Origin: Mesostigma viride
Lineage: Eukaryota; Streptophyta; Mesostigmatophyceae; Mesostigmatales; Mesostigmataceae
Direction of reading: 5' to 3'
DNA: 31,044 nucleotides
Assembly (NCBI GenBank): GCA_009746045.1
Contig: RPFO01001506.1
Location: 1-31,044 of the forward strand
Part shown: positions 17,777 through 25,514 of the stretch, in pieces
Position numbering within the stretch: the first letter of the stretch is position 1
Layout: every line of letters begins with the position of its first letter
The notes under the pieces: model-generated
The model's database searches: none
Told to the model about the DNA's origin: nothing
Seen by the model: only the letters and a program-made list of their open reading frames with translations
Made by a program: the position numbers and the translations under genes

Positions 17777-18202
17777 GCTTACTAGGGACGCGTCCAAGTA
17801 TTCAGCTGCACTGTCACAGCTGAACTGTCAATCAATTGATTACACAGACTCTGGCACGCCTTTGGCGCGCAGATCTATCAATTGTCCATACGGCTAGTCC
17901 TGTGGACCTATCCGTACACTAGTCAGCATCAATTGTCTCATAGGTCCTGGCGCGCTACAGTGCGCCTACCTATCAATTGACCATCAAGTCCTGTACAAGT
18001 CCTGTCAACGTCCTGCGGACTATCAAAGTGACACTTGTACATCCTGTGTCCGTACGCGCCCACAGTGGCGCGCCGGGTACTGTCGGCACAGCCTAGGAAA
18101 CGTCATAACTTTTACGTTCCTTAACCAAATGAGGCGTTCAAGGTGCCGTTGGAAAGAGCGTAACAATCTCTATCCATCTAACGTAAATCCTTTACGTTAA
18201 CT

Positions 18203-18207
18203 GGCAC
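18203..18207. repeat. Copia-A target-site duplication, right (GGCAC)
   Basis: Matches 8039-8043. Gypsy-1 gag resumes at once, with the zinc-knuckle codons reading away on the minus strand. Confidence 0.92.
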
Positions 18208-19681
18208 TCCCGTTTAAGATGACCTACTTCCTTACAATGATAGCATGTAATATGAGAGACATCCAGAGCCGAAAGGTCGGTAACACAAATATCTAACTCT
18301 TCTACATAGGAGTTCTCCTCCTCAGGGGTAAGGCTAATGTTATTAATACGGGAACGGGTAGGAAGAGGAGTGGTAAAGAAATCTGCTACTCGTAAGAGAT
18401 GCTGTCGCACATGCTTGAGGGGTAGATCAGTGAAACGGTAGGCAGAGAACTGGCGTTTTACCTCACGTAATAAGGGTCTACTGAGGCCTTGAAGGAAACG
18501 AGCACGTACTTCTGCGCCCGACAAATCCCTAATACGTACCATCTGTGCATCAAATTCTTTCATATACTCCTTAAACGATTTAGTACCTTGCTGCAGAGTA
18601 CCAAAGGCTAATCTATCCTGCCAATCTGCATCAGGAGGAACTAGATGACTCTCTAACCTCTTAAACAATTCTGCTACTGAGTTAGGGTAGGCATGGGAGG
18701 CCAAGGATTCACACTGAATGAGGGTAGCAAGCTCAGAGGTAATACAGGTAGTAAGATATAGTGAGGGACTAAAACAGCATCGGGGAGACGCCATCTATTA
18801 TGATTTTGTCACGACTCTGTGTTCTGGGTAAGCAGCATAATAAAGGTGAAAAACTGTTGAGGGGAAGACTTGACATCCAATTTGGGAAGGTTAGCAAAGA
18901 GGGGAAGAGCAGGGGGCTTAGGAGGATGGGAAGGATCAGATCTACCCATGGGACCACTGTCTTCCACTGCTACATAAGGGGGATAGAAAGAAGGAAGAGG
19001 AAAGGTTTTGGATAGGGGTCTAGTAGAAGGGGCCACCGTTTCAGGCTGGTGCCCATAGGAGAAGGGTACAGTATATGGCTCACGAAGGGAGGAGTAGGCA
19101 AAATGATCATAATTTCTGTCATCTAGAGGCATGGTGCTGAAATCACTATTAACTTCTAACTCTGCAACGCGGGTAGGGACCTGGGCAGCCTCGTAGGCCG
19201 TATCAGGGTAGGACCAAGAAGCAGGAGGATGAAATGGAACTGCACTAGGGCGACTGAGAAGGTCCTATACAGGGGCAGAGGCATGACCCATGTAATAAGC
19301 AGGGATGGAAGGAACAGGTTGAGGTTGAGGCCTAGAAGCATTATCAGGAAGTGAGGACCTAATTGAGGGGTGAGCCAAGGTTGCAGGAGGGGCAGGGGCC
19401 TGGTTCAGGGTGAAAGAAGGGTCTTCACTAAATCTGACACGCATACGTTGCTCAAAGGTAGGAGGGGTGACGGAGGGACGACGACGACCACCAGTGGTAG
19501 GGGAAGGAGGTGAGGTACGCAGGTTACCTTGAGGAGTGATGTGGTGTACCGTTTCCAAGGAGTCCCGTCTATTACCACGAGTGTTGTTGTTATTGTTATT
19601 ATTAGTACAAGTATTGTAGTATTATTAGTATTATTAGCGGTAGGTATAGGTGACATCTCTCCACCGGCCCACTAGATCCAT
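18203..19681 (-). pseudogene. gag: Gypsy-1 gag, N-terminal and capsid segments
   Basis: Pieces on the minus strand: a start near 19681 (M-D-L-V-G), 19558-19265 (R-R-R-P-S-V-T-P-P-T-F), 19132-18809 (Y-D-H-F-A-Y-S-S-L, then L-P-L-F-A-N-L-P-K-L-D-V-K), and 18794-18192. The last includes the capsid helices (F-K-E-Y-M-K-E-F-D-A-Q-M) and the zinc knuckle C-Y-H-C-K-E-V-G-H-L-K-R-E-C. Frame changes near 19265, 18810 and 19560 inactivate it. The knuckle's final Cys codon lies at the Copia-A target site. It is close to Gypsy-2 gag throughout. Confidence 0.88.
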
Positions 19682-19791
19682 ATTCAATATAAGGAAAAAC
19701 AATGAAAGTTGGACTAAGGAAAAGTACAAAAACCTAAATTAAAGCAAGGAAAGCAAAAAGGAAAAACCTAATAAAAGGAAAACAAGAAAAA

Positions 19792-20184
19792 TCAATCCTT
19801 TTTAACAACAGTAATGGATAGGGAACCAAACTCTAAGGTGAGGGGAGTATCTACACTAGAAGAGGATGCAGCACGTCGAGGGGGAGAAGAAGGAGGGGTA
19901 GCAAAAACTAGAGATTCCACGGGAGGACGAACATGAGGAATAGGGCGTACATGTAGGCCTAAATCTGATTCGCTATGGTCTATAAGGAACTGCTGAGCTT
20001 CTTCAAATGTCATAAATTGCTTATACCTAGTTATGTTGTATACACGGTTCTGAACTATCTTCCTAGCATCGGACCAAGAAAGGAAAATGGAGGACCATTG
20101 AGGCGTAATTACTACGTAATATTCAGCTAGACTATTATCGCTAGAAGAATGGGAAGGAGCAGTAAAAGAACGCCGTTGCTTCAT
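19792..20184 (-). CDS. Gypsy-1 ORF0: RNase H1 hybrid-binding / viroplasmin-like domain protein
   Basis: A 130-aa ORF upstream of gag. Residues about 20-70 read E-Y-Y-V-V-I-T-P-x-W...I-F-L-S-W-S-D-A-R-K-I-V...Y-K-Q-F-M-T-F-E-E-A-Q-Q-F-L. This is the pattern of the RNase H1 N-terminal RNA:DNA hybrid-binding domain, related to the caulimovirus viroplasmin domain: Y-x-V, W-x-E/D, a Val before a G/N turn, Y-K-x-F, and E-E-A-x-x-F. Residues 70-130 are a Pro/Ser-rich tail ending S-I-T-V-V-K-K-D. The start is fixed by an upstream in-frame TGA. The role may be binding RNA:DNA hybrids during reverse transcription. A frameshifted copy lies in Gypsy-2 (30846-31044). Confidence 0.7.
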   Translation of the reverse strand: MKQRRSFTAPSHSSSDNSLAEYYVVITPQWSSIFLSWSDARKIVQNRVYNITRYKQFMTFEEAQQFLIDHSESDLGLHVRPIPHVRPPVESLVFATPPSSPPRRAASSSSVDTPLTLEFGSLSITVVKKD

Positions 20185-20700
20185 GTGAACTCACCTGGTA
20201 GGTCTTGTGACGTCAAGCTAGGAGAATGAGGAGAAGGCAGCTGATCTAGGGTGTCTGAAACCGAACCAGATTGACGACGCACGCAGGTATATACGAGGAT
20301 TCCAGCGCCAGGTGGTCGCAAGTATCCGGTTTCAAGAATTCTGCGTCAGGCGAAGGGTCGTCAAAATACAAAGCAGGCAAGATGCAGAAAAGGTGTAATC
20401 TACGAGACGCTAGTCGTCTCTCTACTGTAGAACCAAAAGCCGAACCTAACTATGTCCAAAAACCGAACGAGGGAAAGGAGCTATCTATAAAGGATTTTCC
20501 GCTGCGAGCAGGTCTAACTCCTAGCCTAGGTGTGTCCCGAATCGGGCAGCACTACCTATCTAGCTTGCAGGCGACCCGCCCATTACCTGGCAAGATGGTG
20601 TTGTCTTCATACTCCCGGACGCGGAAGGGTAGGGTCAATGGCGTCTGTTGTTGCAGGGGATCTTCGTCACGCTCTCTACCTAAAGTTCCTCGGAGTCTAT
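20185..20700 (-). other. Gypsy-1 leader between 5' LTR and ORF0
   Basis: 516 bases. Its LTR-proximal part is the second half of the RG-rich ORF (20552-20857). CAG|GTGAGT on the minus strand (about 20202-20194), just before ORF0, and CAG|GTAATG (near 20595) look like splice donors. No canonical TGG primer-binding site directly abuts the LTR; a TGGTTCGG lies near 20275-20265. Confidence 0.45.
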
Positions 20701-20857
20701 TGTAACGACTGAGTCCTCTACCTCCGCCTCTACCTCTAACTGGTCTAATGCTACCTAAATTAGTGAGGCCACCTCTACTAGTCAATCCCCGCGCGAAAGA
20801 CGAACGTGACGATCCGGATCTCAGTGCATTTACGTAAGTACGACTATAATACGCCAT
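20552..20857 (-). CDS. LTR-internal RG-rich ORF (101 aa), Gypsy-1 copy
   Basis: The ATG at 20857 lies inside the 5' LTR, with AATAAA about 30 bases upstream. The frame crosses the LTR end at 20701 into the leader and stops at 20552. The N-terminus is M-A-Y-Y-S-x-T-Y-V-N-A-L-R-S. The middle is Ser/Arg/Gly-rich with an R-G-R-G-G-G-R-G box, a usual RNA-binding type. The second half, encoded by the leader, is Arg/Glu then Pro/Leu-rich. The LTR-encoded half is also open in the other LTR copy (21954-22112), and the two differ mainly at synonymous sites, which supports real translation. The function is unknown; it could be a regulatory upstream ORF or an exon spliced to later ORFs. Confidence 0.5.
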   Translation of the reverse strand: MAYYSRTYVNALRSGSSRSSFARGLTSRGGLTNLGSIRPVRGRGGGRGLSRYNRLRGTLGRERDEDPLQQQTPLTLPFRVREYEDNTILPGNGRVACKLDR

Positions 20858-21249
20858 AAGCCATTTACACGAACCCCGTTTATTCCAGGAATAGAGGAAG
20901 GAAACACTACTACACTGCCATGACCCTAGCTATATGTGCCAATTCATTAACACACGCCGAGTGCCAACAAGAGGGGTAGAACGTGCATAAATGATCACCA
21001 ACGGTCCAGCATGCTCGGGCCGACATGGCCCTCGCCTACAAATGCACAGATGCACGCTGGTCCACTACATTCTACCCAAAGGATAAGGACCACTACTAAA
21101 GTACGCGGCGCGACACCAAGGCATACAATGCACCACGGTACTGGGACAACAGTGTCCACCGGTACAAGCTACACGTAAACCTAAGAACGACTGAGGCGAA
21201 GGACCTAATTTACGTCCGTAACTGCGACAGATTGTTACGCGACGTAACA
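20701..21249 (-). repeat. Gypsy-1 5' LTR (549 bp)
   Basis: Diverged relative of the LTR at 21959-22530. On the plus strand it runs TGTAACG...CGTAACA. The inner-right end is a perfect hairpin TGTTACG-CGA-CGTAACA (21233-21249). Its placement directly upstream of the leader and ORF0 of Gypsy-1 identifies it as that element's 5' LTR. It differs from the Gypsy-2 LTR by many substitutions and small indels, so the two are not ends of one element. Confidence 0.8.
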
Positions 21250-21958
21250 GCAGCGCTTGGGAGAGAGGGAGGTGTCCCTTTTGCAGAGGGTGATCCAATT
21301 GCTGCTTACGTCCATTGGAGTGAGGGGCTGCCAGAGAATACATGTTTATTACAAATGCGTGGTAGGCCCACGTCCAAGCCATTAGCCAACCTAAGAATCT
21401 GCAGTTTCTAAGCTAACTAGGCCACACAACACGGGCCGAAACATCACTTAACCAGTCATAGGGACCTGGGCCAGTCAAGAGGACCTGGGCTTTGTAACAT
21501 CCTCATGGCAGCAAGGGTGGGTGGGTGGGAGCTGCAAAGAGGACTGGTTGTTGCCCCGCCACAACCCTAAGTAGCCGCCGTCTTACCTAGGTGGGGTGGC
21601 GGACGCCAGCCCACTGACCACCAGGCCAGTGGCGCCGCGCCGCCCCCGGTCCACAGGACTGACCCCGGTCCACACAACTGGACCCGGTCCACAACAGTAC
21701 CGTCCCCGGTACCCCCCCCACACACTACCGTACCCCCCCCCTCATACTACCAAGTCAGACCTGTCTACTGCGGCCTCCCCTCCCCCTTTGAGACTTCCGC
21801 AGGTCATAGATAATACGAGCGTGAGCTCACAAAATCCAATTGCTGCTTACGTCCATTGGAGTGAGGGGCTGCCAGAGAATACATGTTTATTACAAATGCG
21901 TGGTAGGCCCACGTCCAAGCCATTAGCCAACCTAAGAATCTGCAGTTTCTAAGCTAAC
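21250..21958. repeat. Spacer with two identical 125-bp direct repeats
   Basis: 21293-21417 and 21834-21958 are identical. The second abuts the Gypsy-2 3' LTR exactly. The 416 bases between are GC-rich with short CCCGGTCCACA-type reiterations (21640-21700) and C8/C9 runs. No gene is seen: the plus-strand open frame at 21596-21952 is proline/threonine-rich low complexity and runs into the repeat. It may be a small terminally repeated element or a duplicated genomic target; no TSD was found. Confidence 0.6.
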
Positions 21959-22112
21959 TGTTACGCCGCGGATATCTACCTCCACCTCTACCTCTAATGG
22001 GCCTGATACTACCTAAACTGGTCAGGCCTCCTCTACTTAACCCTCTGGCGAAAGACGAACGTGACGGAGCTGATCTCAATGCATTAACGTAAGTGTTGCT
22101 ATAATACGCCAT
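21954..22112 (-). CDS. LTR-internal RG-rich ORF, Gypsy-2 3' LTR copy (52 aa)
   Basis: Starts at the ATG at 22112 within the LTR and ends at a TAG just outside it, because this is a 3' LTR with no leader behind it. It aligns with the first half of the 20552-20857 ORF with one in-frame codon indel, about 16 synonymous and about 5 non-synonymous codon differences before the last few codons. The 5' LTR of Gypsy-2 lies outside the window and would hold the full-length version. Confidence 0.45.
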   Translation of the reverse strand: MAYYSNTYVNALRSAPSRSSFARGLSRGGLTSLGSIRPIRGRGGGRYPRRNS

Positions 22113-22530
22113 ACAACCATTTACCAAAAACCGTTTACTCCAGGAATAGAGGAAGGAAACACAACTACACTGCCATGACCCAAGCCTAAATGTGTCAATT
22201 CACTTAACACACGCCGAGTGCACACACAAGGGGTAGAACGCGCATAAATGGTCACCAACGGTCCAACACGCTCGGGCCGACATGGCCCTCGCCTACAGAT
22301 GCACGCTGGTCCACTACATCTACTGATGCACGCTGGTCCACTACATTCTACCACAGGATCAGGACCACTAGTAAAGTACGCGGCGCGGCGCCCAACGGCA
22401 CCCAATGTACCACAGTACTGTTACGAAGACAATAATGTCCCGGTAGGAGCCTAAACGTAAACCTAGGGACAACCGAGGCAAAAGACCTAATTTACGTCCG
22501 TAACTACACGAATTGTTACGCGACGTAACA
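21959..22530 (-). repeat. Gypsy-2 3' LTR (572 bp)
   Basis: Termini TGTTACG...CGTAACA form a 7-bp perfect inverted repeat with canonical TG...CA. It is preceded on the minus strand by a polypurine tract at 22543-22531. The inner end contains the hairpin TGTTACG-CGA-CGTAACA (22514-22530). A short internal duplication of GCACGCTGGTCCACTACAT lies near 22300-22345. It overlaps parts of several chance open frames. Confidence 0.82.
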
Positions 22531-22543
22531 CCTCCCCCCCCAC
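22531..22543 (-). other. Polypurine tract of Gypsy-2
   Basis: GTGGGGGGGGAGG on the minus strand, immediately before the LTR's TGTTACG. This is the standard plus-strand primer position and ties ORF3 and this LTR to the same transcript. Confidence 0.75.
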
Positions 22544-22901
22544 AAAGGTAGGGAGCCCTCTCCCTACGCACAGGGAGGAAACGAAGGGGTAGGAAAAACC
22601 TAATGCACCCAACACACACCAACACAATCGATAGACCATCCCAGATACAAAGCACCAATAGTTCACACGGTCTCCACCACCACGCCGGGTGGTGTAGGGT
22701 TAGCCAGCACCAAGCCTGGTGGGAGGTTCCCCTAACTGCCTGGAACGGAGTCCTGGCCGGGGGGGACGGCACTGGGCAGGACACACAGAGTAAACACATC
22801 AGCGCCAAGGACCAAGAACAGCCAACCAACTGGCCAGAATATGAGGGCGACTCTACATACCGGAGGGACAACACCCTCAGGTCGGGCCTAAGGCCCTCTA
22901 T
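22544..22901 (-). other. Gypsy-2 3' UTR
   Basis: 358 bases between the ORF3 stop and the polypurine tract. Chance frames overlap it and the LTR. CACCACGCCGGGTGGTG (22678-22694) is a strong inverted repeat. No gene is supported. Confidence 0.6.
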
Positions 22902-25202
22902 CTAATGGCCATCCGTCTGGTAGGTACCACGGGAGGCCAGCAGGACATCCAGGTAGGCCTGGTAGTGGGCCACATCCTCGACATTGTCATGCCTATCTAC
23001 AGTGAGGAAAACATCGGCCCACACACCGTCAGGAAAAAGGCCCAGAAAGGCCCAGTAATACCTATGCTGCGTAAGAACGACCTGGTCCCGGGCCCAGTCC
23101 AGGAAACCGCAGGCAAAGAGGCGTAGGAAAGGCTCTACCGCGATCAGGCAGAGAGCCCGAAGGAGCAGGCGATGATACCGGATCCGAGGGCGCATACCCG
23201 TCGGGAAAAACAGATCTACCAGGGGCTCCACGTTGGACGGCCACAACCGGATGTGCCGAATCTCACGGGAACGCCACCGGCGCGTACACTGGCGCGACCC
23301 GAATGTCTCTAGGTAGTCGCTGGCCCGAGGAGGAGGGTGACCGCGGGAGTCTAGACCCTGGCCCGGGAGGGGCGCCGGACGCCGGGCATCCCACTCGAGG
23401 ATGGGCTGGAGGACCGTGGTGTACGTAACACCCGGCACCGCAGGAAACTCTACCGTAAGGGCATCCGAAGCCATAATGCCCAGAGGCGGAGGGTAAGCCC
23501 ACTGGAACCCACCGTAGGTGTCCAAGTCGTTGTGGCGCCTAGCCCAGCGATACAGAACGCGCCGAACCAGGATCTCACCCTGGAACACAGGATCAGCTAA
23601 AATAACCATGTCGAAAGGAGGCCGATCAGTCTCAATGGGTAGGCCACGATCCCGAGGCGCCCGACACACCTGGGAAAAACCGTAGGACATGGGCGAGATG
23701 GCAAGCTCGGCGGAGGCGCGCGGCAGGTCACACTGGCGGCAGGCGAGTGCGGACATACCACATCCAGGCACGGGCGTGTCGCGCGACTCCGGCGTCGCAT
23801 GCACCACAGAAGGAGCCCTGTCCCGATCACCCTGGGACAACTCCCGGAGGGAGTCGGAAGCGCGGGTAGCGCGAGGATCCTGGCCGGTGGACCGAACAAC
23901 CGCAGCCAAGGACAGAGAGGCCGAAGGGGCAGGGGCCGAAGCAGGGGCAGGAGCCGACACCGACGCAGGTGACACTGATACAGCAGACGGTCGCGCCGGA
24001 CCCGAAGCCAGAGGGGGCCGTGACGGACCCGCCCCCGAAGCTGGCGCGCCGGTCTCAGTGGCCGGTGCACCCTCAGGCCACATGTTAAAAATGGGGCCCG
24101 CAGGGACAGGCAGTCCTGCATAAGATTGACTACCATCCAGGCTCCAGTCAGGAACCGGGATCCTCTGCGGGGGACCACCCTCCCAAAGCCTGGGCAGTCC
24201 GCTAGTGTCGCCAAAGAAGCCCCGCGACGGCTGCGACTGAGCTGGTGGAGGCTCGGAAGCAGCGACAGCGGGCGCGGTCACAGGGGCAGGGGACTCGCGC
24301 GTAGGCGCAGGTACAGCGGTCACAGGCGCAGAGGCAGCAGGAGTCGCAGCAGCCGCCGGAACCACAGCGACCGCAGGCGCCAGCGGGGGCGCGGGCGAAG
24401 CCGTAGTCGCCGGGGCAACAGAAGGGGTAGGAGGCGCGGATCCAGCTGGCGTAGCCGGGACCTGCGCCTGGGCCGCCAGGAAGGCCCCAAACGCCGTGGT
24501 CAGGGACTGGATCTGAGCCTGCATAGCCGAGACCGTCGCCGAAAGAGGATCAGGCAAACCCGAAGGGGTAGGCTCCACTGCAACACCCCGGGTCGACCGA
24601 GGGGACGACGGGACCGGAGAGGGAGGAACAGACGCCGAGGAGGCGGACGCAGCGCTCGAGGCAGAATAATCTGGAGTATAATGTACCTCGGCTGGGGCGC
24701 CCGACGGGGCAGGACCATCAACCGCTAGTCCCGCCGCCTGATCAGCTATCTCCATGAATTCTACGGCCCGTAAAAGGTCGCAGGGGTTCTCATCTACCTC
24801 AGCATCACCCTCAGCCGGAAGCCAAGGAAACACCTCCCGTAGGCAGGTACGGCCCACAGGGGTAGAGAGGTAGGAGAACACACGGCAGCACCGGAGAACC
24901 GCATCTATCTGTTCCAAGGCGGGACAGCGAGAACCACACCCCAACAAACAGTGTCCGGCATCGTCGAACCCGTGCAGGACAAGCTGGTGCGGCTCATTAG
25001 GGGAAGGACCATACCACGTGACCCCGAAGAGGGCCGCCCTGACTAAGCTCGCATGTTGGGCCTGAAGGGCCGGCTGCACAACGCCACCCCGGTAACATGA
25101 TCGCGACACCCAGCGGCCCGGAAGGGCCTCGAAATACAGCTCAGGGTCCGGTAGGGGCAGGGACGGCAGCGGGCTCTCAGCCGGAGGGGTAGGCTCTGTC
25201 AT
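22902..25202 (-). CDS. Gypsy-2 ORF3: 766-aa Ala/Pro/Ser-rich protein of unknown function in env position
   Basis: I chose the ATG at 25202 (M-T-E-P-T-P-P-A) because the upstream part of the frame overlaps chromodomain coding. Residues 1-178 look globular, with a Cys/His cluster H-G-F-D-D-A-G-H-C-L-L-G-C-G-S-R-C near 77-93. About 180-480 is low-complexity Ala/Pro/Ser/Val. About 500-766 is again globular, aromatic- and Arg-rich, with a hydrophobic stretch (A-L-C-L-I-A-V-E-P-F-L-R-L-F-A-C) but no convincing signal peptide, fusion peptide or transmembrane span. It starts about 75 bases after the chromodomain stop and is followed by the polypurine tract and LTR. It is much more GC-rich than the adjacent pol. 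It may be a structural protein or a captured gene; it resembles no Env I know. Confidence 0.7.
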   Translation of the reverse strand: MTEPTPPAESPLPSLPLPDPELYFEALPGRWVSRSCYRGGVVQPALQAQHASLVRAALFGVTWYGPSPNEPHQLVLHGFDDAGHCLLGCGSRCPALEQIDAVLRCCRVFSYLSTPVGRTCLREVFPWLPAEGDAEVDENPCDLLRAVEFMEIADQAAGLAVDGPAPSGAPAEVHYTPDYSASSAASASSASVPPSPVPSSPRSTRGVAVEPTPSGLPDPLSATVSAMQAQIQSLTTAFGAFLAAQAQVPATPAGSAPPTPSVAPATTASPAPPLAPAVAVVPAAAATPAASAPVTAVPAPTRESPAPVTAPAVAASEPPPAQSQPSRGFFGDTSGLPRLWEGGPPQRIPVPDWSLDGSQSYAGLPVPAGPIFNMWPEGAPATETGAPASGAGPSRPPLASGPARPSAVSVSPASVSAPAPASAPAPSASLSLAAVVRSTGQDPRATRASDSLRELSQGDRDRAPSVVHATPESRDTPVPGCGMSALACRQCDLPRASAELAISPMSYGFSQVCRAPRDRGLPIETDRPPFDMVILADPVFQGEILVRRVLYRWARRHNDLDTYGGFQWAYPPPLGIMASDALTVEFPAVPGVTYTTVLQPILEWDARRPAPLPGQGLDSRGHPPPRASDYLETFGSRQCTRRWRSREIRHIRLWPSNVEPLVDLFFPTGMRPRIRYHRLLLRALCLIAVEPFLRLFACGFLDWARDQVVLTQHRYYWAFLGLFPDGVWADVFLTVDRHDNVEDVAHYQAYLDVLLASRGTYQTDGH

Positions 25203-25278
25203 GACGGCTGCGGAGGGGAGGGGACAACCAACCACCCGTCGACAGCAGACATAACATAAGAGAGGAGAAGGCCTACGA

Positions 25279-25514
25279 CTAGAGCTTGTGCAGGGTTTTA
25301 TATTCCTGCAGCAGGCGACTACACCCATCTAGCTCACTCTCCGTATACCAAACCTTATCTACTTCACTACGAGCATACATCCACTTCACTTTATACTGAC
25401 GCTGGGTACCGCGGCCCTTTTTGATATCTCGATGGGCCACGATGTTTTCTACTTCGTCTTCTACTTCCCCAGTGTCAGGATTATGCTCTAAAGGGGCAGG
25501 CGCTAACTCCCTGT
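25279..25514 (-). CDS. pol: Gypsy-2 chromodomain at the C-terminus of integrase
   Basis: The frame reads E-V-E-N-I-V-A-H-R-D-I-K-K-G...Y-K-V-K-W-M-Y...V-W-Y-T-E-S-E-L-D-G-C-S-R-L-L-Q-E-Y. This fits the chromodomain pattern V-E-x-I, Y-x-V-K-W, W-x-x-E/L and a C-terminal helix. Chromodomains fused to Ty3 integrases direct insertion to histone-marked chromatin, so this places the family among chromoviruses. It is in a different frame from the integrase core. The usual 100-plus residues between core and chromodomain, with the GPY/F module, are missing, which suggests a deletion joined at about 25505-25515. The upstream part of this open frame (to 25599) is a shadow of the integrase core. Confidence 0.8.

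Larger units (their letters stand above)
8044..18202 (-). mobile_element. Copia-A: complete Ty1/Copia-type retrotransposon with permuted pol
   Basis: It is bounded by 617-bp LTRs in direct orientation (the left one interrupted) and a 5-bp TSD. The minus-strand order is 5' LTR 17586-18202, ORF1 16851-17561, gag 15563-16678, in-frame UGA, IN-PR-RT to 12659, frame change, RT end-RNaseH to 11938, 3' UTR, polypurine tract, 3' LTR (8044-8201 plus 10530-10988). The two LTRs look identical over all 617 bases, so insertion was recent relative to LTR substitution rate. Removing the 2,328-bp dimer leaves an element of about 7.8 kb. Confidence 0.9.
17586..18202 (-). repeat. Copia-A 5' LTR (617 bp)
   Basis: It is flanked by GGCAC (18203-18207) on the outside and the ORF1 leader on the inside. 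Termini on the plus strand are AGTT...AACT instead of TG...CA. On the minus strand it carries TATATG (17776-17771) as a possible TATA box, and AATAAA (17646-17641) about 60 bases before the LTR end. That order defines U3 on the right and R/U5 on the left. The inner junction has no TGG-type tRNA primer site: the first bases on the minus strand are CGTATTACACGC. Confidence 0.92.
4693..21249 (-). mobile_element. Gypsy-1: old Ty3/Gypsy element, broken by nested insertions
   Basis: Read on the minus strand: 5' LTR 20701-21249, leader, ORF0 19792-20184, gag 18208-19681, then Copia-A inserted, rest of gag 7770-8043, protease region, the 688-bp tRNA-like insertion, RT-RNaseH 6276-4693, then Copia-B inserted. 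Integrase, chromodomain, ORF3 and the 3' LTR must lie left of the window or be lost. It is a close relative of Gypsy-2 (21959-31044) but carries several frameshifts in gag and pol, so it is not autonomous. Confidence 0.85.

Noticed and set aside
20701-22530. Treating the two Gypsy LTRs as the two ends of one short element
   Set aside because: They differ by many substitutions and indels, only the right one has an adjacent polypurine tract, and each joins a different Gypsy copy in the correct position.
22368-22874. 168-aa minus-strand frame with hydrophobic stretches, a possible Env
   Set aside because: It spans the polypurine tract and enters the LTR, so it cannot be a normal internal gene; it is probably fortuitous.
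24126-24728. 200-aa Arg/Ser-rich plus-strand frame resembling an SR protein
   Set aside because: Exact antisense of the low-complexity Ala/Pro centre of ORF3; its composition follows from the GC-rich codons of that gene.
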